Shown: piece by piece, positions 35,401 through 43,716 of the stretch
How the letters are laid out: every line of letters starts with the position of its first letter
Position numbering within the stretch: the first letter of the stretch is position 1
DNA from: Corynebacterium pseudopelargi
Lineage (GTDB): Bacteria > Actinomycetota > Actinomycetes > Mycobacteriales > Mycobacteriaceae
Direction of reading: 5' to 3'
DNA length: 64,000 nt
NCBI RefSeq assembly: GCF_003814005.1
Contig: NZ_CP033898.1
Location: 1,984,001 to 2,048,000 of the forward strand
Position numbers and translations under genes: made by a program
The notes under the pieces: model-generated
Databases searched by the model: none
Seen by the model: the letters and a program-made list of their open reading frames with translations, nothing else
Told to the model about the DNA's origin: nothing

Positions 35401-36504
35401 AACGGCAAGCTCGACACCAAGGCGCTGCCGCTGCCCGAGGTGGAACACCAAGGCAGTGCTGAGCTTTCCAAGGATCCATACACAGCCCAGGTGCAACAGG
35501 CCTTTGCCGAGGTGCTGAACTTAGGAGTTGTTGGAACAGAAGATAACTTCTTTGATTTAGGTGGCACCTCCCTTGAGGCCATCGCTTTAGCTAATGCGCT
35601 TGGAACAAAGGTGCGCGTAGCCGATGTTTTTGCAGCTCCCAGCGTTGATGCGCTGGCCAATGCACTGCGCCAGCTCGACGCCGAACAACCAAGCAACAAC
35701 GCAGGAACCGCGCGCTGGTTAAGCCTGCGAGCCCACCGTGAAGGCATCCCCGTGATCTGCCTTTACCCCGCCGGCGGGCTGGGCTGGTCCTATGCGGGCT
35801 TAGTAGCCCAACTTGATCCTGGCCGAGGTGTGTATGCATGCCAGGCACCCGGAGTGGACGGAACAAGCCCACGGCCAGCCACGTTGGCTGAAGCTGCCAA
35901 GATCGCAGCCGAAGACATTGCACAGATGTGCACCACATTAGGTGTCACTGACGTTGATGTAGTGGGATGGTCTGTAGGCGGAGTGCTTGCCCATGAGGTT
36001 GCTGCCTGCGCCCCATCCTTTGGCTTTCAGTGCCGCCGAGTGCTCCTTTTAGATGCCTACCCAGCAGAAGCCTGGGCGGCGCTGCCTGCACCAACAGAGA
36101 TTGAAAAGCTCCAAGGCATTGCCACCATGGCAGGATGCGATCCTGCTGTGCTTGATACCCAAGACCCACAACGCGCACGCGCGCAATTGCGAGAGGCATT
36201 AAGCAACAGCGGCGGACCTTTTGCGCACCTGCCAAGTGAGGTGCTGGCCGAGGTAAGTGAAGTAGTAGGCCACAACGCGAGGTTGATGCGCGAACACCGC
36301 AGCAGCTATTACCCAGGCAGCATCGACCTCTTCCAAGCCACCGTGGCAGCAACCTCGAAGCCGCAGGGGGAAGCAGAGGCGGTGCGGGATCCTCAGTTGT
36401 GGGAAGCACACACCGCCGAACTGCGCATCCATCCGCTTGGCATCAGCCACCCCGAGATGGTGCATCCTGCCACCTTGGCTAGGGTCGCGGCGCTGCTTGC
36501 TTAG
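32464..36504 (+). CDS. One-module NRPS (C-A-T-TE), EntF-like, serine predicted
   Basis: 1346 aa from the GTG at 32464, which overlaps the esterase stop (GTGA). Condensation domain: residues 1 to about 430, active HHIVADG at 155-161. Adenylation domain: about 470-980, with LFTSGSTGKPKAV from residue 640 and NLYGPTEASIDV. Carrier domain: Ser1036 in DLGGTSLEAI. Thioesterase: about 1090-1346, Ser1170 in GWSVGG. By manual alignment to EntF the pocket residues read D-V-W-H-I-S-L-I-D, almost the EntF serine code (D-V-W-H-F-S-L-V-D). The layout is EntF's, not the two-module DhbF, so the product should be built from DHB-Ser units, probably cyclised by the thioesterase. No MbtH-like gene is adjacent. 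Confidence 0.88.
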   Translation: MKRLLNAGQQAHWFINATTPEQCQCAELVILRPTKDAAGTYHSVDSDTLTRAIEHCTREVPEFSASFFTEAQQPVMSIPDQPVTHKVQVLDPRTLEAQGLSDTSTEALARWAHHLVDQAPASTQKISGTGLIHHVVASIPHQAQSHTTVWVMRVHHIVADGFAVNAFIAWVARCYTALIQEQALPPSPFSQASATKDELFSTECAQYWRAQSLPVDPPSLIAHTHGSKRPHSLSAQTHITAETRAALRKIAAASGATELDIACTLIAHYTAAMTHAEHITLGLPMMHRPFGQQTIAMSPVASVLPIALDCPVQAPGIAPKLEESIASVAQQLGQARAHASIRLEDIRRLHGLSDPSRRLLGPSINIRPFTPSYSFAGVKCEIRTLSAGPVVDAEWVLQSAPNGGWDCLLLAHGSTKDQEMIEAHANRMAEFFAQASRLSPTQRLSDISIATETEQQQCIEVFNRTQHVLPWDSTTTLSHLLHQQRAAALHATPDGAAPLLYFAQQELPSDQAWGVITTIANKMHDLGVRSGDMVALGLPRSASLSLSIAAVLLLGAQWVPVDPTLPEARRAYMLERTQPRLLVIPDTDVWDAFDASSVGIKATLRLSSTDIRAGQQPSFEQPAWLADLELPKPEHTAYVLFTSGSTGKPKAVAVPHRGVLNRLVWMVEYYQISREAQACIMQKTPSSFDVSVWELLLPFSHDVPCAILPEQLHLDPVAVAEHINSAGVTHCHFVPSALGAFLNSQRDSDIDLDCLKHVITSGEALDAGLAHATASTFDVQVHNLYGPTEASIDVTAHTVRPEDRVIPIGKPVWNTRTYVLDPWQQAVPVGARGMLYLAGVQLANGYLGQPELTAQQFVEDPFAPAGQENRRMYRTGDLASWRADGSLLYHGRSDGQVKLRGQRLELGEVSATMQHVSGVAQAVAVVHEGSRLLGYAIPSDAHADEQALIHAIRQACTAALPSYMVPSAIILLERFPMTLNGKLDTKALPLPEVEHQGSAELSKDPYTAQVQQAFAEVLNLGVVGTEDNFFDLGGTSLEAIALANALGTKVRVADVFAAPSVDALANALRQLDAEQPSNNAGTARWLSLRAHREGIPVICLYPAGGLGWSYAGLVAQLDPGRGVYACQAPGVDGTSPRPATLAEAAKIAAEDIAQMCTTLGVTDVDVVGWSVGGVLAHEVAACAPSFGFQCRRVLLLDAYPAEAWAALPAPTEIEKLQGIATMAGCDPAVLDTQDPQRARAQLREALSNSGGPFAHLPSEVLAEVSEVVGHNARLMREHRSSYYPGSIDLFQATVAATSKPQGEAEAVRDPQLWEAHTAELRIHPLGISHPEMVHPATLARVAALLA

Positions 36505-36600
36505 CCCCCCCCCCGGCGCTCGCCGCGGAGTTGCTGCCGCTAGCCGCGGAGTTGCTGGCGCTAGCCGCGGTGTTGCTGGCGTTAGCCGCGGGGGTGCGGA
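36505..36600. repeat. C10 tract and 21-bp tandem repeats between convergent operons
   Basis: Directly after the NRPS stop is a run of ten C (36505-36514). It is followed by about three 21-bp units containing CCGCGG, GTTGCTG and GCTAGC or GTTAGC (about 36527-36590), then a partial unit. The last codons and stop of the leftward ATPase gene lie inside the repeat. Both features are prone to slippage. Confidence 0.85.
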
Positions 36601-37424
36601 ACCAAGATGGGGCGGCTGGTGCGCGGGTCGAGCACTAAATCGCAGTCCACGTCGTAGACCTCGGACACCAACTCTGGGGTCACCACCTCATCAACGCGCC
36701 CGGCTGCGAAAACGCGGCCTTGCTTCATCACAATCAAATCGGTGGCATAACGAAACGCCAAAGAAAGCTCATGGAGCACCGCTACTACCGTTTTGCCCGA
36801 GCGTTGCAGCTCCTGCGCAACGTCGAGCACCTGAAGCTGGTGGGTGATATCCAGATAGGTGGTTGGCTCGTCAAGCAGCACAATCGGTGTTTGTTGCGCC
36901 AGCACCAAGGCCAGCCACACTCGTTGGCGCTGCCCACCGGAAAGCTCTTGTACAACCCTGCCGCGAAGGTTGTCTACGCCTGCCTGCACCATCGCGGCTT
37001 CCACGGCAGCCTCATCGGCTTGTGACCATTGGCGGACAATCCCCTGGTGGGGATAGCGCCCACGGCCAACCAGATCTTCTACCACGATAGATTCTGGTGT
37101 GAGTGGCGATTGGGGTAGAAAGCTCATGGTGCGGGCAAGCTCTTTGGTGCCATAAGCGTCAAGGGGTCGGCCGTGAATATCGATTTGCCCAGAGGCCACT
37201 GGCAATAAGCGAGCCATGGTTTTTAACAGGGTGGATTTACCGCAGGCATTCGGCCCAACAATCACGGTGAAGGTGCCGGGGCGGATATCGACGTTGACGG
37301 AGTGCAGAATCTCTTTCGCCCGCGCTGCCCTGCCGTAACCTGCAACAAGGTCGCGCACTGCGATGGCTGCTTGATCTTGGGGTGCTGCAACGCTTGCTTC
37401 GGCATTGCTGTGATGAGTAGGCAT
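36582..37424 (-). CDS. Ferric siderophore ABC transporter ATPase
   Basis: 280-aa FepC/FhuC-type ATPase with Walker A GPNACGKST, signature LSGGQRQR and Walker B IVLLDEPTTYLD. The ATG at 37424 follows AGGAGG and overlaps the preceding permease stop (TGATG); a longer frame inside the permease is rejected. Last gene of the uptake operon. Its C-terminal codons (HPRG) are encoded by the 21-bp repeat, so its end could differ between strains. Confidence 0.9.
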   Translation of the reverse strand: MPTHHSNAEASVAAPQDQAAIAVRDLVAGYGRAARAKEILHSVNVDIRPGTFTVIVGPNACGKSTLLKTMARLLPVASGQIDIHGRPLDAYGTKELARTMSFLPQSPLTPESIVVEDLVGRGRYPHQGIVRQWSQADEAAVEAAMVQAGVDNLRGRVVQELSGGQRQRVWLALVLAQQTPIVLLDEPTTYLDITHQLQVLDVAQELQRSGKTVVAVLHELSLAFRYATDLIVMKQGRVFAAGRVDEVVTPELVSEVYDVDCDLVLDPRTSRPILVPHPRG

Positions 37425-38476
37425 CACTGAGACCTCCTGCTTTGATAAATCAACAGCCACACCAAGTACACGCCGCCAAGGGTGCCGGTGACTGCGCCAA
37501 CGGGCAATTGTGTAGGAGCAAACAGGCGCTGGGCGGCGATGTCTGAACCCAGCACCAACACCGCACCGCACAAACCTGATGCGATCATTTCGCATTCGCC
37601 AGAGCGGGCAAGCCGCTTGGCAATCTGTGGTGCCGCCAAGGCAACGAAGGCCACAGGGCCTGCGATGGCCACAGCCGCTGCGATCAGGGCGACGCCAATG
37701 GCAACCAATTGGCTGCGACGTGTCCGAACTTTCACGCCAACGCTGGTGGCGATGTCGTCTCCACTGCTAAGCGTGTTCAGCGGCCGGCTCAACATGAGCG
37801 CTAGGGGCAATAGCAGCACAATGGCGATCACATATAGCCGCATGGAATCGAAGCTCACGGCATTAAGCGTGCCTGCAAGCCACAGCGCAGCGGTTTGAGC
37901 ACTCGCCAGCGAAGCCCGCACGATTAGCAGGGAGTTCACCGCGTGCAGGATGGCTGAAACACCAATGCCTACCAGCACCAAGCGGATTCCGCCTACGCCC
38001 ACGGTGGAGTCATAGGACAATCCATATACCACCAGGGCGGTGACCAAGCCGCCGCACAATGCGCCTACGGCCACCCCTGCTGGTGTGGCAGAAAAGACGA
38101 TGATTTGTAGCAGCGCACCGGTGGCGGCACCGGTGCTAAAGCCGATCACATCTGGGCTGCCCAGGGGGTTATCGGAAAGGGATTGAAAGATCGTGCCGGA
38201 TACACCTAGGGCAGCACCAACAATGATGGCCGCGAGCACGCGGGGTGCACGTTGTTGTTGGACAAAGAAATTGGCCAGGCGGTCTTGGGAGTTACCAGCA
38301 AGCGCGCGAAGCGCCTCTGCAATAGTCATGTGATATTCGCCGGTGACCAACGCGAAGGCACCCAGGGCACAGATGAGCACCGCGAGGATGAGCGCCACCA
38401 GGGCGCTTCTTGGTGCGATGCGCAAGGTGATTGGGCGACGCGAAGATCCAAAGGAGATGGTATTGAATTGGCTCAT
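37424..38476 (-). CDS. Ferric siderophore ABC permease (FecCD, second)
   Basis: 350-aa FecCD-family permease with about nine or ten membrane helices and the conserved QRAPRVLAAIIVGAALGVSG region, then NPLGSPDVIGFSTGA. It overlaps the other permease by ATGA and the ATPase by TGATG, so the three are translationally coupled. The two permeases form the heterodimeric channel for ferric catecholate across the cytoplasmic membrane. Confidence 0.9.
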   Translation of the reverse strand: MSQFNTISFGSSRRPITLRIAPRSALVALILAVLICALGAFALVTGEYHMTIAEALRALAGNSQDRLANFFVQQQRAPRVLAAIIVGAALGVSGTIFQSLSDNPLGSPDVIGFSTGAATGALLQIIVFSATPAGVAVGALCGGLVTALVVYGLSYDSTVGVGGIRLVLVGIGVSAILHAVNSLLIVRASLASAQTAALWLAGTLNAVSFDSMRLYVIAIVLLLPLALMLSRPLNTLSSGDDIATSVGVKVRTRRSQLVAIGVALIAAAVAIAGPVAFVALAAPQIAKRLARSGECEMIASGLCGAVLVLGSDIAAQRLFAPTQLPVGAVTGTLGGVYLVWLLIYQSRRSQ

Positions 38477-39486
38477 ATAGCGCTCACTTTCGATCGACGC
38501 ACCAAGGCGACAAAAATTGGGCCACCGATGATGGCAGACATCAAACCCACCTCGATTTCATTGGGCATGACCACCACTCGTGCGAGGACGTCTGCAAGCA
38601 ATAAAAACGAGGGCGCACCAAGAGCCGAGAGCGCAACAATCCAACGCCAATCTGCACCGGCGATGGTGCGCGCGGCATAAGGCACTGCCAGGCCAACGAA
38701 CATGATCGGGCCTACTGCCGCGGTGGCGGCACCGGCGAGCAGCGTGACAGCACACATCACCAGCGCTCGCACCAATCCAAGGCGCACGCCAAGGGCGGTG
38801 GAGGTGGCGTCGCCAAGCGCCATGGCATTCAGCGCTGGAGTAATGGCGAAGGCGAAGATGAGCCCAAGGAAGATAAAGCCGATCACGGTGAACAGCACCG
38901 AAAATCCTCGGCCTTGGGCGGAACCTGCGGCCCAAAAGCGGAACTCGTTGAATGCCTGTTGGTTGGTCAGGATGATGACCTGCACAATCGCCTGGATGGC
39001 CATGCTTACCGCCACACCAGCGAGCGCCAAACGCGAAGGATTTGGCGGGCCTCCTGCGGTACCGATGCTCGCGGTGGTGGTGGTGCCAATGATGTAGACC
39101 GCCACCGCCGCAAGTGCTGCACCGACGAATGAGAACCACACATAAAAACTGATGGTGGATATCCCAAACACCGCCACCGCAGCCACGACCGCAAGGGAAG
39201 CACCTGCATTGACACCTAAGATGCCCGGATCGGCCAAAGGGTTGCGGGTGAGCGCCTGCATGAGCGCACCCGCAGTTCCCAACGCAGCACCCACGGCAAT
39301 CAGCAGCAAGGTTCGTGGCCAGCGCTGTTGGGTGACTACCACCGACTCAAAGGAGCCGTCTGGATGCCACAGCGATTGCCACACCGTGCGAAAGGCAATG
39401 AGGTTGGAGCCTATGGCCATAGACAATCCCGTGCTCAGCAGCACTAGCAATAGCAGCGCTAGTACTGCCACGGTATTTTTTCTCAC
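38473..39486 (-). CDS. Ferric siderophore ABC permease (FecCD, first)
   Basis: 337-aa FecCD-family permease. The QRWPRTLLLIAVGAALGTAG and NPLADPGILGVNAGA motifs mark the family. It starts 23 bp after the envelope-protein gene before it and is coupled to the second permease. Substrate specificity is not readable from the sequence; the ferric DHB-type product of the convergent operon is the obvious candidate. Confidence 0.9.
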   Translation of the reverse strand: MRKNTVAVLALLLLVLLSTGLSMAIGSNLIAFRTVWQSLWHPDGSFESVVVTQQRWPRTLLLIAVGAALGTAGALMQALTRNPLADPGILGVNAGASLAVVAAVAVFGISTISFYVWFSFVGAALAAVAVYIIGTTTTASIGTAGGPPNPSRLALAGVAVSMAIQAIVQVIILTNQQAFNEFRFWAAGSAQGRGFSVLFTVIGFIFLGLIFAFAITPALNAMALGDATSTALGVRLGLVRALVMCAVTLLAGAATAAVGPIMFVGLAVPYAARTIAGADWRWIVALSALGAPSFLLLADVLARVVVMPNEIEVGLMSAIIGGPIFVALVRRSKVSAI

Positions 39487-39509
39487 TTACACCACACCTG
39501 GCCAAACAT

Positions 39510-40685
39510 CTAGCGTGGCGAGTGCGGATCTTGAGGCCCATGCGGGCCTTGGGGTGGGCCATAATCGGCGTGGGGATCATAGCTTTGGGGGCTAAAGGTG
39601 GCGGTGCTGGGGTGCGAAGCCTCATCTTGATACCCACCTTGGGCAGCATCGGGCACCACTACCTGATGCTGGGCGCTTAAAAGCTGTGCATCCGCACGAC
39701 GACGACGCTCGGTGGTGACGTACCACAAGGCCATGGCAGCAAAGCCCACAATCAAAATGGCGCCACCGATTACCGCACCCATGATTGGTGCGCGATCCTT
39801 GCGGTTTTGAGAAGCGGCGCTGAGCTGCGTGTTGTCTTGCTGCGTTGCATCGCTGCCCTGGTCGTTGGAGCCATCGTCGCCTTCGTCGAGCACGGCCAAG
39901 GATGCGTCCTCGCCATCGTCGCCTTCTTCGCCTGGCGAGGAATCAAGTGCCCCACCCGGGGCGCCCGCGCCACCGGAACCGCCGCTCGCACCACCGGAGT
40001 TGCCACCGGAATTGCCACCGCGGTTCAGGCTGATGGAGTTCTTGGCCTTGGGCTTATTGCCTTGTGCGCTGTTGGATCCAACGGAGTTATTGGAACCTGC
40101 ATTGCCTCGGCTCTGGTTTTGCTTCTGGCCACCGGTGGCAGGCTTTTGTTCCTTAGCACCCTGGTTGCCACCAGATGCCTGGCCTTGAGAGGCAGGCTTG
40201 GAGGCTTTTTCTACCACGGTGAAGTTGGGGCTTCGGTTACTCCAGCCGAGGGTTTCTCGATCAGAGTCGCCTTTTCGTTCCGTGGCAAGGAAGCGCAACC
40301 AGTGCGTTCCGGTGGGGAAATTGCAGCCAATATTTAAGGTGCCGGACACGTTGCCGCTGCCATCGCTCATTTGGCGGGCCACCACGCCAGCGCCTTGCTG
40401 GGACTGGTCTTGGCTTGAAAGCTGGCCATCGTCGAATTTCACGCTCACCATCGTGTTGGGGGCGAAATTGCGAAGCTGGTAGTTCAAGGTGCTACAGCGC
40501 TGCACCGTGGTGGGAGAGACGGTGGAAACACTATTGCCTGTATTAGAGCCATTAGCTCCACCTGGCGGGAGTGCCTCAGCCTGAGGCACGAAGCTCGGCG
40601 CGAGGGCCAAAGCAGCGGCAGCGCACACAGCAGCACAGGCTTGGGCAGTGCTGCGCAGCATTGCTTTTGGAGAGATCTTGTTCAT
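39510..40685 (-). CDS. Exported, C-terminally membrane-anchored protein (third of three)
   Basis: About 391 aa. Signal peptide (about residues 1-38), then an immunoglobulin-like domain (about 55-165: CSTLNYQLRNFAPNTMVSV, TGTHWLRF). A long low-complexity linker rich in Gly, Asn, Ser, Gln and Asp follows, then one membrane helix (GAVIGGAILIVGFAAMALWY) and a cytoplasmic tail. No LPxTG. It should stand on the membrane with its domain reaching into the envelope. I do not recognise the family. Being inside the siderophore uptake operon, it may capture or relay the ferric siderophore. The start is taken at the second Met, before the signal peptide. Confidence 0.7.
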   Translation of the reverse strand: MNKISPKAMLRSTAQACAAVCAAAALALAPSFVPQAEALPPGGANGSNTGNSVSTVSPTTVQRCSTLNYQLRNFAPNTMVSVKFDDGQLSSQDQSQQGAGVVARQMSDGSGNVSGTLNIGCNFPTGTHWLRFLATERKGDSDRETLGWSNRSPNFTVVEKASKPASQGQASGGNQGAKEQKPATGGQKQNQSRGNAGSNNSVGSNSAQGNKPKAKNSISLNRGGNSGGNSGGASGGSGGAGAPGGALDSSPGEEGDDGEDASLAVLDEGDDGSNDQGSDATQQDNTQLSAASQNRKDRAPIMGAVIGGAILIVGFAAMALWYVTTERRRRADAQLLSAQHQVVVPDAAQGGYQDEASHPSTATFSPQSYDPHADYGPPQGPHGPQDPHSPR

Positions 40686-40724
40686 GTCTCGCACTTTCTT
40701 ATTGCTTTGAAAAAACATTGGGCA

Positions 40725-42425
40725 CTAGCTTCGGGATCTGCGTCCAAGCATCAACCCACCTGCGGCGACACCTACGGCAAACAGCGCGCCGATGATCAAG
40801 GCCCAGTCGCGGCCATCCATGAGTGGTGCTTGAGAAGAAGCGGTACGAACGCTCGGGCGGTTGCCATTGGATTCATCACCTAGATCGATCAGCACCCAAC
40901 CCAGCAGTTCATCTTCTGCGCTGGTCAAGGTGATCTTGGGTGAGCCCTTCTTCAGCCCTGCGATGTCGATGTAGACGTTGCCGTCGGCATCTGCTTCTAC
41001 CCAGCCCAAAGCCTTCGGGTCGGGGTTATAGGAGTGCAGGAATACCCAGTCACCAGCACCCATCGGCTCTGCGTGCAGCGAAAGGATGGTGCCGTCTAGG
41101 CTGGCGTCGATCTCACCGGCGTTGTCGTCGTTAAGCTCCGAGGCCTTTTTCACCGGCGGTTCCGGATCGTGATCCGGGCGCGGTTGGCTATCGTCGCCAC
41201 CATCGAAGCCGCTATCTGAAAAACCTCCACCGCTGGTATCGCCACCGCCGCCGCCACTGAAGGAATTATCGGTGGCATAAAAACCGCCCGATACGGCCTC
41301 GGCATCTTCGCCTAGGGCGATGGTGCTACTGGGATTGGTGCTGCCACCGGAGTAACTCGAGGTGTTGCTATCAGCATCGTCGTTGCGATCGTTCGTGCCT
41401 TTATCTGCAGCACCCGAGTCGCCATCGTGTTTGCTTGCGTCTTGCTTATCTGACTGCGCATCGCTGCTTTGACTGTCTTTGTCTTCGGCCTCGTCGCTTT
41501 CGGCGGGCTCGGCACAGCCGGGGCGCTTGCCGGAGGAATCGAGATAATCCCAACCAATCAGCTTCTGCCCTGCCCCGCGGCTGCCGTCTTGGACGGTAAC
41601 TTTCACGTTGCCACGGAGGGCGTCGACAGGCTTAAGAGCCGCAGTGACGGTAGAACCCTCGGCGAGCTGGAACCACTGCTCACCATAGGGATCATTGGTT
41701 TGACCGCACTCGTTATAGGCGGAGAGATACACCCAGGTGCCAGGCTGGGCAGAAGGCACCTGCACCTGAAGCTTGTCGCCCTTGGTGCTGACCTTCACGC
41801 CGTTTTTCTTGTCACTACTTAAATCATTGTCGTAGTGAAAGACGGTATCTGGCAGGCCATTGGGCTTATATTCGCCGAGCAGGAATCGGCCTTTGCCCTC
41901 CTTTTTCTCAGAAGGAGTTGGGCGTGTTTCGCGCACATCGCCGTCTTGTAAGGAACCAGACAATAGACGAATCGAGTGCTCACCTGGGCCAAAGGTGGGA
42001 TTCGAGCCCAACTTTCCACTATTGGTGCCATCCGGCAAGGGCATATTCACATCGAAGCTGCCATCGCTTTGCGCTTCGATGATGTACCAAATGGTGGTGT
42101 TTTCATGCAGCGAGGTATCGAGGTGATTGATATTGCCCTCATCCAATTTCACGGCAATCTTTGCACCACCGAGCCCCTCGGAATTACACCAACCGGTACC
42201 AACGATGCGAAGTTGATTCTGCGCATCGGCTTCGGCAGCAACATCAAATTCTGGTGTAGCACCGGAGGCGCACTGGGCATCTTGGGCATGGGCAGGCTGC
42301 ACCGGGATAAAGGACACCACGTTGCCTGCCTGGAGTGATGCACCTAGGGCAAGGCTTGCTCCAAGGGCGGTGATTCGCGCTGCGCGCCTGGTTCCCGCCC
42401 GCTTGCGTTCTACAGCTTTGTTCAT
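40725..42425 (-). CDS. Exported, C-terminally membrane-anchored protein (second of three)
   Basis: 566 aa. Signal peptide ending near PAHAQ. An N-terminal domain follows (CNSEGLGGAKIAVKLDEG, GPGEHSIRLLSG). Two related domains then share the pattern G-x-WV-x-L-x-SYN ... G-x-V ... GNVKVT or SPKITLT ... GW-x-x-D (about 215-310 and 455-525). They are separated by an acidic Ser/Asp-rich linker with a Gly-rich stretch. A membrane helix and RRSRS close the protein. No known family recognised. AAAGG precedes the ATG. It lies 12 bp after the binding-protein gene, so coexpression is likely. Possible envelope siderophore receptor or scaffold. Confidence 0.72.
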   Translation of the reverse strand: MNKAVERKRAGTRRAARITALGASLALGASLQAGNVVSFIPVQPAHAQDAQCASGATPEFDVAAEADAQNQLRIVGTGWCNSEGLGGAKIAVKLDEGNINHLDTSLHENTTIWYIIEAQSDGSFDVNMPLPDGTNSGKLGSNPTFGPGEHSIRLLSGSLQDGDVRETRPTPSEKKEGKGRFLLGEYKPNGLPDTVFHYDNDLSSDKKNGVKVSTKGDKLQVQVPSAQPGTWVYLSAYNECGQTNDPYGEQWFQLAEGSTVTAALKPVDALRGNVKVTVQDGSRGAGQKLIGWDYLDSSGKRPGCAEPAESDEAEDKDSQSSDAQSDKQDASKHDGDSGAADKGTNDRNDDADSNTSSYSGGSTNPSSTIALGEDAEAVSGGFYATDNSFSGGGGGDTSGGGFSDSGFDGGDDSQPRPDHDPEPPVKKASELNDDNAGEIDASLDGTILSLHAEPMGAGDWVFLHSYNPDPKALGWVEADADGNVYIDIAGLKKGSPKITLTSAEDELLGWVLIDLGDESNGNRPSVRTASSQAPLMDGRDWALIIGALFAVGVAAGGLMLGRRSRS

Positions 42426-42437
42426 GGCAAATAACCT

Positions 42438-43478
42438 TTAGGCCTTGGGCTGCATCGCGGGATTTTGCACGAGCAGGGTATCCACATCGGAGATGATCTT
42501 TTGCACCAGCAGCGGGCCACCGGTGGAAGTCCAAGCAGAGCCCTCAACGGGGATCACGTGATTGTCTTTCACCGCGGTGAGCTGGTCAAAGCCGGGTACT
42601 TGGCGGGCTTCTTGCAGGGATGCATCGGCAGCGCCGGTATCGGCATTGCCGCCGGCATTGGGGTTGCCCACCGAGGAGCCGCCGAGGGTGCCAAAGAAGA
42701 TGTAATCGGCGTCGATATCGCCAAGGTTTTCATTCGACACAGGCTCAGAGTGTCCGCCACCGAACTTGTCTTGATTAGCCGGGCGCTTCAGGCCGAGTTC
42801 TTCCAGGGACTGTCCTGCGGGCAACTCTTTGAGGATCAATGAGGCACCATTGCCCTGCCAGCGCACAATGGAGAAGGTCTTATCTTTAAAAGGCTCGAGC
42901 TTGGCCGAGGTTTCTGCAACCTGGCGGTCATGCTCTTCGAGCACCTTCTTGCCTTCTTCATTCATGTTCATCGCATCGGCCACGATGGCGAAGTTCTTGC
43001 GCCAGTCGCCACCTGCATAACCCGTCATGACGGTGGGGGCGATTTCTCCCAGCGCAGCCATCACGTCTGGGTTGTTATTCAAACTGGTGCCATCAACCAA
43101 GATCATGTCGGGATTCAAGGCGCCGATGGCCTCAAAATTGGGTTGGCCAACGCTGCCGACGATAGGCGTATCGCCAGCTCGTTCCTGCAGATATGCAGGC
43201 ACGGTGGTCAAACCACGGCCAGCCACGGTGCCGGCCGGTTTCACACCCAGGGCCAGCACCGAGTCCAAGGTGGGTTCAGAAAAGGTAATCACGCGTTGGG
43301 GGTGCTCAGGCACAGTGACTTCTACTCCGTCACTGTCTTTGACCACACGGGTGTTGCCTTCACCAACAGCGTTCTGGGAAGAAGCATCCTCTGAGCTGCA
43401 GGCAAAGAGGAACAGTGCCATCAGCAGTGCGAACAATACTAGGAGCCAATGGGTAGCCGATCGGCGCATTGTGAGCAT
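42438..43478 (-). CDS. Siderophore-binding lipoprotein
   Basis: 346-aa FepB/FhuD-type (Fe-B12) periplasmic-binding-family protein. The signal peptide ends in a lipobox-like LFAC, so it is a membrane lipoprotein. Motifs VPEHPQRVITFSEPTLDSVLALG and NPDMILVDG, plus a C-terminal GSAWTSTGGPLL stretch, are typical. It would bind the ferric siderophore and pass it to the FecCD permeases. The ATG at 43478 has AAAGGA seven bases upstream; a Met three codons later is possible. The upstream in-frame extension crosses a hairpin and is not used. Confidence 0.88.
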   Translation of the reverse strand: MLTMRRSATHWLLVLFALLMALFLFACSSEDASSQNAVGEGNTRVVKDSDGVEVTVPEHPQRVITFSEPTLDSVLALGVKPAGTVAGRGLTTVPAYLQERAGDTPIVGSVGQPNFEAIGALNPDMILVDGTSLNNNPDVMAALGEIAPTVMTGYAGGDWRKNFAIVADAMNMNEEGKKVLEEHDRQVAETSAKLEPFKDKTFSIVRWQGNGASLILKELPAGQSLEELGLKRPANQDKFGGGHSEPVSNENLGDIDADYIFFGTLGGSSVGNPNAGGNADTGAADASLQEARQVPGFDQLTAVKDNHVIPVEGSAWTSTGGPLLVQKIISDVDTLLVQNPAMQPKA

Positions 43479-43562
43479 GGTGGGTTCCTTTAATTCTGTG
43501 AAGTTATATTCAGCGATCGCTGCGCAAGAATTGCGCGAAGTTATTGGGATGTAAGTGCGGGT

Positions 43563-43592
43563 ATAACCGCGGGCGTTGCCGCCCGCGGTTAT
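43563..43592 (-). terminator. Strong hairpin inside the uptake operon
   Basis: Perfect 13-bp stem ATAACCGCGGGCG / CGCCCGCGGTTAT with a 4-base loop, between the first envelope-protein gene and the binding-protein gene. No U-run follows on the minus strand. It could be a weak terminator or an RNA-processing or stability element that sets unequal expression of the genes on either side. Confidence 0.6.
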
Positions 43593-43716
43593 CGAGTGCA
43601 CCAGCCACGGCTCGTGCTGCGTTGGGCACTCACCGCGGTGGTGGTGTGCCTTAGCACCACGCATTGCTTAAGTGATGCTGAGGCGGGGTTGCCAAGAAGG
43701 CAACAAGGTGTGGTGC

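Noticed and set aside
32464..36504. NRPS as a corynebactin/bacillibactin (DhbF-type) synthetase
   Set aside because: Only one condensation, one adenylation and one carrier domain are present. DhbF needs two modules for Gly and Thr, and the pocket read here fits Ser.
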